Assembly (NCBI RefSeq): GCF_902459475.1
Contig: NZ_LR699116.1
Coordinates: 28,206-92,205 of the forward strand
DNA length: 64,000 bases
Origin: Aquicella lusitana
GTDB lineage: Bacteria; Pseudomonadota; Gammaproteobacteria; DSM-16500
Direction: 5' to 3'
Shown here: piece after piece, positions 46,529-55,490 of the stretch
Layout of the letters: every line of letters starts with the position of its first letter
Position numbering within the stretch: the stretch's first letter is position 1
Program-made: the position numbers and the translations under genes
Notes under the pieces: model-generated
What the model saw: only the letters and a program-made list of their open reading frames with translations
What the model was told of the DNA's origin: nothing
Databases searched by the model: none

Positions 46529-47128
46529 ATGGATGAATACAAAAGTAAACGTTTAGTTTTTCATATTTGGATTGTGTGTGCGCTAGGATTGTTTATTGAT
46601 GGATATGACTTATATATAAGCTCGGTTACCGAACCGTTTATTAATGCGCTTTACCACCCGAATCCATTTTTGATTGGCCTGACTCAAGCAGCCGCGCCTA
46701 TCGGTGCATGTTTAGGTGCGATTTTAATCGGACGACTGGCTGATATGATTGGGCGAAAAAGTCTGCTAATTTTCAATCTAGTGTTTTTTGTAGTGATAGC
46801 CCTGCTATCCGCATTTGCATGGAATTCCACTTCACTTTGCGTATTCAGATTCTTGATTGGTTTTGGCGTTGGTGCAGATTATCCGATTTGCGCAGCTTAC
46901 TTGGCAGAAATGATACCTGAAAACAAATCTAATAAGCTAATTGCTGGAGCAATGTTTATTAATTGCGCAGCATCGCCCATTGGTGTTTTAGTCGCTCTGG
47001 GAATCTATAATATTTATCCTCACCTAGAGGTATGGAGAATATTGCTGGCAACCGGCGCACTGCCAGCAATAGTTGCATTGCTGCTCCGTGCAATTGGAAC
47101 ATGCACTGCAATGCGCTTATTTCGCTGA
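46529..47128 (+). pseudogene. MFS transporter, N-terminal half only (deletion fusion)
   Basis: The first ~187 residues are a normal major-facilitator N-terminal half. Six helices are present, with the loop motif GRLADMIGRKS and the family block FLIGFGVGADYPICAAYLAE MIP, close to phosphate/sugar-type permeases. After IVALLLR the frame runs into sequence belonging to an HD-domain gene and stops 5 codons later. Full-length members have ~430 residues and 12 helices, so the product cannot transport. A deletion has removed the second half together with the start of the next gene. Confidence 0.85.
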
Positions 47129-47663
47129 ACAATCAGGCCACTCTAATGATGTCATTTTAGCTTGCTTATTTCATGACATAGGTCATTTTGCTTCAGAATA
47201 TCAGCATTTGCAAATGGCAGACCTAGGCACGGTCAATCATGAATGGATAGGAGCCAAACTAGTTTATGATTGGGGGTTTTCAAAAAAAGTTGCCTTACTG
47301 ATTGGCAATCATGTTGATGCGAAACGGTATTTGGCAGCAAAAAAAGAAAAGTATTTTGCACAACTATCGGCAGCTAGTAAAAAAACGCTGGACTATCAAG
47401 GCGGGCCAATGTCAAATCAAGAAATGGTATTATTTGAAAAGCATTCTTTTTTTAAAGAAATTTTACAAGTTCGCATTAATGATGAAAAAGGGAAAGAGAC
47501 TGATTTAACTGTACCAAATTTAACTCATTATCTGCCTAAAATCAGAGATCATCTCAGTCTAAATAATGGAGACAAGGATATACATATCCCGGTGTTACGC
47601 TGCAACATAGACGAAACGTGGGTAAACCAATTTAAAGCTGCGCTCGAAAAGCAGGAAATGTAG
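47088..47663 (+). pseudogene. PhnZ-like HD-domain protein lacking its N-terminus
   Basis: The frame carries the HD core of the phosphonate-degradation-type HD oxygenase family. It has VQLEHALQCAYFAEQSGHSN, the HD motif ACLFHDIGHFASEY, NHEWIGAKLVYDWGF and a later His in LIGNHVDAKRYL. These supply most of the di-iron ligands known in PhnZ. The usual first ~25 residues, ending in a helix with a conserved Tyr, are missing. The reading frame instead starts inside the MFS gene, in another phase, around 47,088-47,092. A GTG exists at the junction but has no ribosome-binding site. IS copy 6 lies 13 bp after the stop. Confidence 0.72.
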
Positions 47664-47676
47664 TTTGTTTTTTAAC

Positions 47677-48884
47677 TGTAAAAGTTCCGACTTGATCTGA
47701 CAGTTACCCGTTTTTCAGTTACGGTTTTACTGTCAGTTCAAGTTGAGATTATCAACTTTTTCCTTCCAGATTCTTTTACCATCAATCAATGTCGCCATCG
47801 GAGTTCGGCCACAACACATTTTACCCTGATGTGTGCGTTCATTGTTGTAATAACCGAGCCAATCATCCAGATCTTTTTGCAACTCGTCAATAGTTGTGTA
47901 AACTTTCTTTCGGAAAGCAACCTGATAAAACTCATTCAGAATCGTCCTATGAAAGCGTTCACAGATGCCATTGGTCTGGGGTGATTGAGCTTTCGTTTTG
48001 GTGTGCTCAATATCATTGAGCGCCAAATACAACTCGTAATCGTGTTGCTCTACCTTGCCGCAAAACTCAGTGCCACGATCCGTTAATACGCGCAGCAAGC
48101 CCAAGCCTTGTTCTTCAAAGAATGGCAACACACGATCATTTAACAGGTCAGCAGATGTAATCGGTGTTTTTGTGGTATATAGCTTGCAATGAGCCACTTT
48201 GGAGTAGGTATCAACAAATGTTTGCTGATAAATGCGCCCAACACCCTTGAGATTGCCAACATAAAAGGTATCTTGTGAACCAAGATAGCCAGGATGTGCT
48301 GTTTCAATTTCACCGCAGGCCATATCATCGTCTTTTTTGCGTTCTAGCGCGGCCAGTTGTGCTTCAGTTAGAATTAAGTTCTCCTCGGCAGATTTCTTTT
48401 CCAGTGCGGTTAGACGCTGTTTAAATGATGCCAAATCATGCCTTAGCCAGATGCAACGAACACCGCTAGGAGAAACAAAAACACCTCTTTTCCTAAGCTC
48501 ATTACTGACTCTTAATTGACCATGCGCGGGGTACTCAATGGCATAGTCCAATACAGCATTCTCTGTAGCTTCATCGGTGCGGTTCTTGATGTTTGGCTGC
48601 CGTCTGCTCTTGTCGAACAAGGTCTCAATGCCTCCTTGCTCAACTGCTGATTTATAACGATAAAACGTATCTCTGGAGAAGCCCATTACCTTGCAGGCTC
48701 TTGATACATTCCCTAGCTCTTCTGCCAAATTTAACAGACCGACCTTGTTTTTAATGATTTTTTGCGTACACTCGTACATAAGGTTACCTCTTTAATGTTT
48801 TGATTTTTACTCGACATAACTATCAAAACGGGTAACCTTACTTTTTTCAAGTAGCAAGTGTCAGATTAGATCGGAACTAATGCA
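47677..48884 (-). mobile_element. IS481-family element, copy 6
   Basis: A 1,208-bp copy in reverse orientation, with target duplication TTTTAAC at 47,670-47,676 and 48,885-48,891. The right-hand duplication contains the TAA stop of the large HAD gene, so the element sits exactly at the 3' end of flagellar locus B without changing the protein. The transposase is transcribed in the same direction as that operon. Confidence 0.95.
47733..48779 (-). CDS. IS481-family transposase, copy 6
   Basis: 348 residues, translation identical to copy 1. It is directly downstream of the flagellar operon, so it is the copy most exposed to read-through transcription, which the hairpin at 48,780-48,839 would stop from being translated. 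Confidence 0.95.
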   Translation of the reverse strand: MYECTQKIIKNKVGLLNLAEELGNVSRACKVMGFSRDTFYRYKSAVEQGGIETLFDKSRRQPNIKNRTDEATENAVLDYAIEYPAHGQLRVSNELRKRGVFVSPSGVRCIWLRHDLASFKQRLTALEKKSAEENLILTEAQLAALERKKDDDMACGEIETAHPGYLGSQDTFYVGNLKGVGRIYQQTFVDTYSKVAHCKLYTTKTPITSADLLNDRVLPFFEEQGLGLLRVLTDRGTEFCGKVEQHDYELYLALNDIEHTKTKAQSPQTNGICERFHRTILNEFYQVAFRKKVYTTIDELQKDLDDWLGYYNNERTHQGKMCCGRTPMATLIDGKRIWKEKVDNLNLN

Positions 48885-48886
48885 TT

Positions 48887-51388
48887 TTAACATATAGAAT
48901 GGCTAGCTTGAACTCCCATTTGCTGCGATTGAATGGTTTCACTTGGATTCGCAATATGATCAGCTCGCTTGATTATTGGTCTATAGACAATACGGAACAC
49001 ATATTCATTGGCATTTGCACTTGGTATAGGATTGAAGCTAATTGAACTTGTTGATGAAGTTAATTTATATAAATTATTACCTTTGTTTTCAATTTGATCA
49101 AAGTTAATAAAATTAAATGCGTCCATAGTATTTTGCGCTTCATTCTGGTTCACAAAGGCATCCATCGTGATAAATTCAGCGCTTTCTATTTGAATCCATT
49201 CGTATCGCTCGCCAAGCAAAATAAATGTCTTAAGGTTGGCAGGTAGCCATACTGAGAAAAAACCATCGTGGGTTGCTACGGCTTCGGTTGGTGTTTTATA
49301 AACTTCTGTACCCTGTTGAAACATTACTTGAATGGGTTCCTTTCTTAAAACCATGTCCTTTAATTTTAAATCAAGACCAAAACGATGCTGTGCAATTAAG
49401 GACAAAACAAATTCAATGCCGGCTGTTCTCAACTCTGCAGGATAATTTGTGCGGGTTAACTTAGATGGTTTTTCCATGTAAAACATACCACGTTTGCGTA
49501 ATCCTAAAAGGCCTTGTTCTGGGTCAAATACGCGTAAAATATCCGTCGTTCCCAGGTTCATTTCCGCTTGGAATGTCTTTAGGTAATCAAGCTCCCATTC
49601 TGTCGGTAGGAATATCATTCTGCACAACTCGGTCATTGCTGTTTGGCGAAGCATATCATTTGAAAGAGTCATATTAGCCAGTCTGAAAAATTCGATCGCA
49701 TCCTTTACAAACTGGATGCATGAAGATTGAATGTTAATTAATTTTTGATGTTGCTGGTCACCCATGATAATATCTGAATAAATTGCATCTCCGTTTTCGT
49801 CATAGTCAATCACACTTCTTTCATTCGAAGTACAAAGTTGCTCAAGCAACGTAATATAAAATACGATTGTTAACATTGCATTATCATCACACCATGATGG
49901 GTCGATTAAACCACAACGATTTGCTTCCCAGCCCGGGACACGCAGAGAAAGCAAATAACGCCCTACCACGTCAATTCCTAATGCTTTGAAAACGGGTGTG
50001 AGCCGCCGTTGTGCCGTGCCACTATAGCCTAAATCCACCAGAACCAGTGTGCTGCCTTTTTCAAGGCCAACCTGCTTGTCAAGATGCTTAATTAATCTTG
50101 ATCGATATTGTTCTGATTTAGCGAGAATAATTTTAACAATATCTTTTCTGCGGATGAGCTTCATAAATTCAGATGCAGGGTTTTTACTGTGCTCCGCCAC
50201 TCTAATAATAGGATCATAAACTTTTTCTGGTAAAAGCAGCTGCCTAGCTACGTCATGAAACCGATTTGTGGCTCCAATCTCAATGAGGTAACTATCAATA
50301 TCATCAGGTGTCATAAATGATGCCGCATATGAAGCAAAACGGCTAATTCGAACCCGCTTCCCTATCTCGCTACCGAGATAAGTCTCACATGCCATAGAAG
50401 GCAAATAGGCATCCCGCATTAAAAATAATACCTTAGGATTCTTGTTTTTCTCTTTTAGCTTTGTGACTTCATTGCACAGAAAATGTGCAAATGAATACAT
50501 AATCGGGCCAAGCGACGCATAGCCAATAAATTTTTCAGGGTTTGTTTTACTAAAGGATTGCAATGAAAATACACAACGAAAAGGGGAATATAATGGTTTT
50601 ACTGAATTTATACTCGGGTCAATTATTTTAGCTGCTGTGTCTTGAAGTCGAATTAAGTCTTTAATGCAATCATCCTGGTGAATAAAATGAAATGCATTGA
50701 TTTTAAATGCCTTAGGCATAAGGTAGTCGGCAACCGGATTATCACCTATATGCAATATCTGTTCTGGCGAACATCGAGTATACTGAATCACATCATAAAA
50801 TATACCTGATGTTTTAGATCTTCCCACTTCACATGAACAAAATATCTTGTCAATTATTTCTAACGCGTCTTTTGGCAAAAAGAATGATAGCATTTCTTTA
50901 AGTTGATATTCTTCAAAATAAGTGTCGCTAACAATAATAACTTTAATCCCTGTCTTTCTTGCCGCTTTCAGTAATTCAATGACAGGAGGAAATGCAAAAC
51001 AAGCATTTTTTTCGGATAGTAATTCGTCTTTTACTAGATCATTAATCTGTTCTTGAGTTAGTTCATGAAAACCATCAGCATAAATATCTTTTAATTTTAC
51101 TTCACCGCCCTTGCCTTTTAACGCCGAAAGTTGTCTAGATTTACCTTCTGCGCTAATACGCAATGAAGCGTTAAATCCCATTGATTGAAAGAAATGTCTT
51201 TGCTGCAAATCAAAAAAAACGTCTTTTGGCGATGCTGTTTTACGCCAAATTAAAGTATCAAAACAGTCTAAAGACAAAACCTTGATTTTGTCTTTAAAAT
51301 GCTCTAACAACTTAAGAAGATCGTTTGCTCTTACTTTATCTGACATTTGCATCATGCTTTGCAATCTAACTTGTGTTACTTTGTCCAT
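48887..51388 (-). CDS. Large HAD-domain protein at the end of the flagellar operon
   Basis: An 833-residue protein (ATG 51,388, GGAG 6 nt upstream). A HAD phosphatase-like domain occupies residues ~35-250: motif I LSLDCFDTLIW (Asp41, Asp44), motif II VSDTYF, motif IV GDNPVADY. It is followed by ~570 residues with VLFLMRDAYLPSMACETYLG, LVLVDLGYSGTAQRRLTPVF and a C-terminal beta-rich part. Proteins of this architecture are found in surface-polysaccharide clusters, where the second part is of unknown function. Co-transcription with fliA suggests a flagellum-linked role such as flagellin glycosylation; this is an inference. No membrane segment. Confidence 0.72.
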   Translation of the reverse strand: MDKVTQVRLQSMMQMSDKVRANDLLKLLEHFKDKIKVLSLDCFDTLIWRKTASPKDVFFDLQQRHFFQSMGFNASLRISAEGKSRQLSALKGKGGEVKLKDIYADGFHELTQEQINDLVKDELLSEKNACFAFPPVIELLKAARKTGIKVIIVSDTYFEEYQLKEMLSFFLPKDALEIIDKIFCSCEVGRSKTSGIFYDVIQYTRCSPEQILHIGDNPVADYLMPKAFKINAFHFIHQDDCIKDLIRLQDTAAKIIDPSINSVKPLYSPFRCVFSLQSFSKTNPEKFIGYASLGPIMYSFAHFLCNEVTKLKEKNKNPKVLFLMRDAYLPSMACETYLGSEIGKRVRISRFASYAASFMTPDDIDSYLIEIGATNRFHDVARQLLLPEKVYDPIIRVAEHSKNPASEFMKLIRRKDIVKIILAKSEQYRSRLIKHLDKQVGLEKGSTLVLVDLGYSGTAQRRLTPVFKALGIDVVGRYLLSLRVPGWEANRCGLIDPSWCDDNAMLTIVFYITLLEQLCTSNERSVIDYDENGDAIYSDIIMGDQQHQKLINIQSSCIQFVKDAIEFFRLANMTLSNDMLRQTAMTELCRMIFLPTEWELDYLKTFQAEMNLGTTDILRVFDPEQGLLGLRKRGMFYMEKPSKLTRTNYPAELRTAGIEFVLSLIAQHRFGLDLKLKDMVLRKEPIQVMFQQGTEVYKTPTEAVATHDGFFSVWLPANLKTFILLGERYEWIQIESAEFITMDAFVNQNEAQNTMDAFNFINFDQIENKGNNLYKLTSSTSSISFNPIPSANANEYVFRIVYRPIIKRADHIANPSETIQSQQMGVQASHSIC

Positions 51389-51401
51389 ATCAACTCCTAT
51401 T

Positions 51402-52106
51402 TTATTCTGAACGCATTTTTGCACGGATCCTTGCGATGGCGATGCTATGTAATTGAGATATGCGTGCTTCTGTTAATTCAAGCACTTCCCCAATCTGTTT
51501 AAAAGTGAGCTCTTCAACATAATAAAGCGATAAAACTAGCTGTTCCTTTTCAGGAAGCAGTTTAAGAATTTCCTTGAGCTGGGTCTTTACAGCGTCTTTT
51601 TGCGCAATTCGTTCAGGATCATTCGAATCATCAGCTAAACTATGCTCAACATGCTTGTCGGCAAGATTTGCGACATAAAACATATTGATTTCTTGGGATA
51701 TCTTGAAATACTCTTCATGGGTTATATTCAATTCCATTATAATATTTTCAAGTGTCGCCTGCTGCTTGTTTCTTTTTTCAATTTTGTTTATTGCATCAGA
51801 AACCTTTTTCATTTTTTTAATAATGTCGCGGCTAATCCAAGAATTTTTCCTTAATGAATCAATTATTGCTCCCCGTATTCTGATAGTGGCGTATGTTTCA
51901 AAACTAGCTCCCATTTCAGGGTTATAATTTTTCCGAGCTTCAAGCAAACCAATCAATCCAGACTGTAATAAATCGTCAAACTCAATATGCGATGGTAACT
52001 TGCGCTTGATTTGGGTTGCTATCTTTTTTACCAAATCCAGGTGGTTTAGAACAAACTGTTCTAAAACGACATCTGAATTTTTCTCGTACATTGTTATGCT
52101 TTGCAT
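51402..52106 (-). CDS. fliA: Flagellar sigma-28 factor FliA
   Basis: FliA transcribes late flagellar genes. The 234-residue product has region 2 (HIEFDDLLQSGLIGLLEA, then GASFETYATIRIRGAIID), region 3 and region 4 with its helix-turn-helix (YYVEELTFKQIGEVLELTEA, RISQLHSIAIARIRAKM). AAGGA precedes the ATG. It is inhibited by FlgM from locus A, and its predicted target upstream of flgM is at 8,966-8,992. It follows flhG with a 9-bp gap. Confidence 0.97.
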   Translation of the reverse strand: MQSITMYEKNSDVVLEQFVLNHLDLVKKIATQIKRKLPSHIEFDDLLQSGLIGLLEARKNYNPEMGASFETYATIRIRGAIIDSLRKNSWISRDIIKKMKKVSDAINKIEKRNKQQATLENIIMELNITHEEYFKISQEINMFYVANLADKHVEHSLADDSNDPERIAQKDAVKTQLKEILKLLPEKEQLVLSLYYVEELTFKQIGEVLELTEARISQLHSIAIARIRAKMRSE

Positions 52107-52115
52107 AACAAATCC

Positions 52116-52916
52116 TTAAATTTGTTGATGAATCAACTTCTCGAAAAAGAAATGAATTCCGCCAGGCAATTCAGTGTCTTTATGCCAATTTATTATATTG
52201 CTACAAACATCATTAATTGCTGAAACAGCATCTGAATTTGGGTATTTATCAACAATTGCTACCCTTTCTTGCGCTGAAATACCAATATAGTCATCGTAGG
52301 GTATATGACCCAAATAATTTGTATTAACGTCAATAAACTTTTCAGTTACTTTTTGGAATCTGCTAAACACCTGGAAACCATCGTGCTGGCTCTTTACCTT
52401 ATTTACAATTATGCCGAATCGTTTTCTGGCATATTTTTGGTGTAAAATTTTAATGACAGCATAGCTGTCCATTAATGATGAAGGATCGTTGCATATAACA
52501 ACGACTACCTCTTGAGATGCGTTCGTAAAATCTATAACTTGGCGTGATATCCCCGAGGCCATATCAATGATCATTATATCGATATCTTCGACAAAGTTAG
52601 AAAATGAATGTATAAGACCTATATATTGCGATGGGGACAAGTCAGCCATGCATTGTATACCTGATGAAGAAGGTATTACCTGAATCCCATGCGGCCCTTT
52701 TATACTTATTTCATGTAGACTAGAATTTCCTAACAAAACATCATGAAGCGTTTTATTAGGACTTAAGCCGAGCATGACATCAACATTTGCCAATCCAAGG
52801 TCTGCGTCCAGCAATAATACTTTCTGTTTAGCTTTAGCAAACGCCACTGCCAAATTAACTGCTATAGTAGTTTTGCCTATTCCCCCTTTACCGCCGGTTA
52901 TTGATATAATACGCAT
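52116..52916 (-). CDS. flhG: Flagellar number regulator FlhG (FleN), MinD-like ATPase
   Basis: A ParA/MinD-type ATPase that limits flagellar number, normally by acting on the FlhF GTPase and, in polar flagellates, on the FleQ/FlrA regulator. It starts MRIISITGGKGGIGKTTIAV (deviant Walker A). It continues with LLLDADLGLANVDVMLGLSP and IDIMIIDMASGI (Walker B-like), and has a C-terminal amphipathic region. The ATG at 52,916 is preferred; a longer start at 52,955 would overlap flhF. Its usual partner here lacks the GTPase domain, so its mode of action may differ. Confidence 0.93.
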   Translation of the reverse strand: MRIISITGGKGGIGKTTIAVNLAVAFAKAKQKVLLLDADLGLANVDVMLGLSPNKTLHDVLLGNSSLHEISIKGPHGIQVIPSSSGIQCMADLSPSQYIGLIHSFSNFVEDIDIMIIDMASGISRQVIDFTNASQEVVVVICNDPSSLMDSYAVIKILHQKYARKRFGIIVNKVKSQHDGFQVFSRFQKVTEKFIDVNTNYLGHIPYDDYIGISAQERVAIVDKYPNSDAVSAINDVCSNIINWHKDTELPGGIHFFFEKLIHQQI

Positions 52917-52926
52917 AAAGTTGCTC

Positions 52927-53361
52927 TCAACTGGTTGTTTTATTTCGGAAGGCACTTAATTTAAGTAATTTGGCAATTTCCAGCATTTTAAATAAATTCC
53001 ACTTTCCTATTTTTTTTCTTTCTAATTTATCTGCATATGTTTTTTGTAATGTGGCAATGCTGTCTGATAATGCCTGAATGCTTTCATTCATAGTTTCCAT
53101 CTGCATTTTGAAACTTTCAATTAATTTGTAATCAAATGAGCTGTCAACCTGTTTGATTTCATGCGGTATTGATTTATCGACATCGATAGGTTGTCCATTT
53201 TGAGCGGTTGGTTCATTGGTATCCAGCGGCAACCCTGCAAGTACTTCGACGCCGCCTGGTATTTTTCGTGTAGAATAGATTAATGCCTCTGGGCCCAGCG
53301 CGTCATTAACGGTAAAAATCGCTCTATGTGTATTCGAGGCAACAAATCTGTATAATTTCAT
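52927..53361 (-). CDS. flhF: Truncated FlhF: N-terminal domain only, no GTPase domain
   Basis: The N-terminus MKLYRFVASNTHRAIFTVND and ALGPEALIYSTRKIPGGVEVL matches the opening of FlhF. FlhF normally has ~380-500 residues and an SRP-type NG GTPase domain that places flagella at the pole. Here the frame ends after 144 residues with a helical, basic tail (KLLKLSAFRNKTTS). flhG starts 10 bp later, so no room is left for the GTPase part. The gene keeps its position between flhA and flhG and an ATG start, with no internal stop or frame disturbance. It may be a deletion product or a stable reduced form. Distant remains of P-loop motifs are not visible. Confidence 0.85.
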   Translation of the reverse strand: MKLYRFVASNTHRAIFTVNDALGPEALIYSTRKIPGGVEVLAGLPLDTNEPTAQNGQPIDVDKSIPHEIKQVDSSFDYKLIESFKMQMETMNESIQALSDSIATLQKTYADKLERKKIGKWNLFKMLEIAKLLKLSAFRNKTTS

Positions 53362-53373
53362 TTTTATTCCCTC

Positions 53374-55470
53374 TTATCCAATTTTAGCGACAATATTCAA
53401 TTGCCGATCATCAGGCACTTCGTTGTGTGCCAGAAAATGTAAATTGGGGATTCCAGGCTTGAACAATTTCTCTAATAACCCCCTTAACTCGCTTGTGACT
53501 AACATAATGGGTGGCAGCGAATCCAGCTCACTTTTGCGCACAAATTCAAGCAATTTAGTGTAGAGTTTTTCAGTCAACGACGGTTCTAACACAACTATTT
53601 TTTCTCCACCTTCATGGTTCGGTTGTATAGACTTATGCAAGATTTGTGCCAAGTCATTATCAAAAACGGCTACCGGCAATTCCTTTTTATCACCGCAAAT
53701 GCTATAAACAATCAAGTGCTTTATCGCTACGCGTACATTCTCCACCAAGTAATCAAGGTCCTTTGATTTTGCCCACACTTCAATCATCTTCTCGGCAATT
53801 GACCGTATATCAATAATAGGAATACCAGATTGAAGTAACCGCTGAAGAGTAGTTACGATAATTGGCAGAGGCACAGCTTGTGGGCCAGATGTTAGTGTCT
53901 CCGTCAGTTTAGGAGTAGATACGGTTAATCGGTTAATTAATTGCTGAACTTCGTCGTACCCAAGTAAATGATGCGAATTATTTTTAATAACTTGATTTAA
54001 ATGCGTAGCCACGACAGTACTAGCATCGACGACAGTATAACCAAGTCCTTGAGCATAATCACGTTGATCAGCCGATATCCAATAACTATCAAGGCCAAAC
54101 GTAGGATCCTTACAAGGTGTTCCTGTAAGGGCGTGTTTAATATGCCCAGGGTTAATAGCTAAATTCATATCAGGATAGACTGGTGCTTCTGCAATAACTA
54201 CACCTTTCATGTAAATTCGGTAATGATTTGCAGGCAAATGCAAATTATCTTTAACGTGAATGGTTGGAATCAAAAATCCTAATTCCATTGAAAGCTTTTT
54301 GCGTATTCCTTTTATTCTATTAATAAGCAAACCATCTTTATTTATGCCAACCATATTAATCAAATTATAGCCTATTTCAAGTGTCAAACGATCAGTATGC
54401 ACAACTTCATCCCAATTGAGTTCAGCACTATCGAGAGTGTTTGCGGCTTGTTTCTTTGTATTTTCATGAGTTGAATCGGTTTTTACTGAATTCTTTACAT
54501 AAATAAAATAACTGATCAACACGCATATTGCTGCCAGTGACAAAAATGGTAAATGCGGCATATTAGGAATCAGCGATAAAACAAATATGGTGGCACCAGC
54601 CAGCAAAATGGGTTTTGGATTATTAAATAACTGGCTAACTGTTTGTTCACTTATATCATGCTCATTGCTTACTCTCGTCACCATGATGGCCGCAGCTATC
54701 GACATCAGCAATGATGGAATTTGGGCTACCAATCCATCACCGATGGTCAACAATGAGAATGTTTTTACTGCCAATGCAAATGGCATATTATGTTGAAAAA
54801 TACCGATGACGATGCCGCCAATCAAGTTTATAAATAATATTAATAATCCCGCAACAGCATCGCCGCGGACAAATTTACTTGCACCGTCCATCGATCCATA
54901 GAAATCAGCTTCCTGAATAATTTCTACTCTTCGTTTCTTTGCTTCTTCTTGGGTTATAACGCCAGCGCCTAAATCCGCATCAATTGACATTTGCTTGCCT
55001 GGTAACGCATCCAAAGTGAATCGAGCACTTACCTCTGATATACGGCCTGCACCTTTAGTTACAACGACGAAATTAATAATCATCAATATGGCAAAAACAA
55101 TCATACCAACCACAAAGCTGCCGCCAATAACAACTTCTCCAAATGCACGAATGACCTCACCAGCAGCACCAGGACCTTGATTTCCGTGCAGTAACACGAT
55201 CCTTGTTGAAGCTATATTTAGTGTCAATCTTAAAAGAGTTGTCACCAATAAGATCGTAGGAAATATGCTAAAATCAAGTGGCCTGAATATATAAATGCAA
55301 ACCATCAAAATAATCAAAGACAATGTAATATTGGAGGAGAATAGCAAATCAAGCAGGATTGGTGGCAAAGGAATAATCGTCATTGTCAGCATGACTAAGA
55401 TAAGAATTAATATTCCAAAATTAAACTGCTTAATATTTTTAATATTAATAAGCTGTGAAAAATTATTCAT
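53374..55470 (-). CDS. flhA: Flagellar export protein FlhA
   Basis: FlhA forms the nonameric ring of the export gate and receives substrates. The 698-residue protein (ATG 55,470, with TGAGGA upstream) has eight N-terminal membrane segments. It has the conserved FHIPEP-type loop region with RFTLDALPGKQMSIDADLGA, and a large cytoplasmic domain (~residues 345-698). All of this is usual for the family. It lies 12 bp upstream of the short flhF. Confidence 0.97.
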   Translation of the reverse strand: MNNFSQLINIKNIKQFNFGILILILVMLTMTIIPLPPILLDLLFSSNITLSLIILMVCIYIFRPLDFSIFPTILLVTTLLRLTLNIASTRIVLLHGNQGPGAAGEVIRAFGEVVIGGSFVVGMIVFAILMIINFVVVTKGAGRISEVSARFTLDALPGKQMSIDADLGAGVITQEEAKKRRVEIIQEADFYGSMDGASKFVRGDAVAGLLILFINLIGGIVIGIFQHNMPFALAVKTFSLLTIGDGLVAQIPSLLMSIAAAIMVTRVSNEHDISEQTVSQLFNNPKPILLAGATIFVLSLIPNMPHLPFLSLAAICVLISYFIYVKNSVKTDSTHENTKKQAANTLDSAELNWDEVVHTDRLTLEIGYNLINMVGINKDGLLINRIKGIRKKLSMELGFLIPTIHVKDNLHLPANHYRIYMKGVVIAEAPVYPDMNLAINPGHIKHALTGTPCKDPTFGLDSYWISADQRDYAQGLGYTVVDASTVVATHLNQVIKNNSHHLLGYDEVQQLINRLTVSTPKLTETLTSGPQAVPLPIIVTTLQRLLQSGIPIIDIRSIAEKMIEVWAKSKDLDYLVENVRVAIKHLIVYSICGDKKELPVAVFDNDLAQILHKSIQPNHEGGEKIVVLEPSLTEKLYTKLLEFVRKSELDSLPPIMLVTSELRGLLEKLFKPGIPNLHFLAHNEVPDDRQLNIVAKIG

Positions 55471-55490
55471 GATGTTTATCCTCATTGAGG

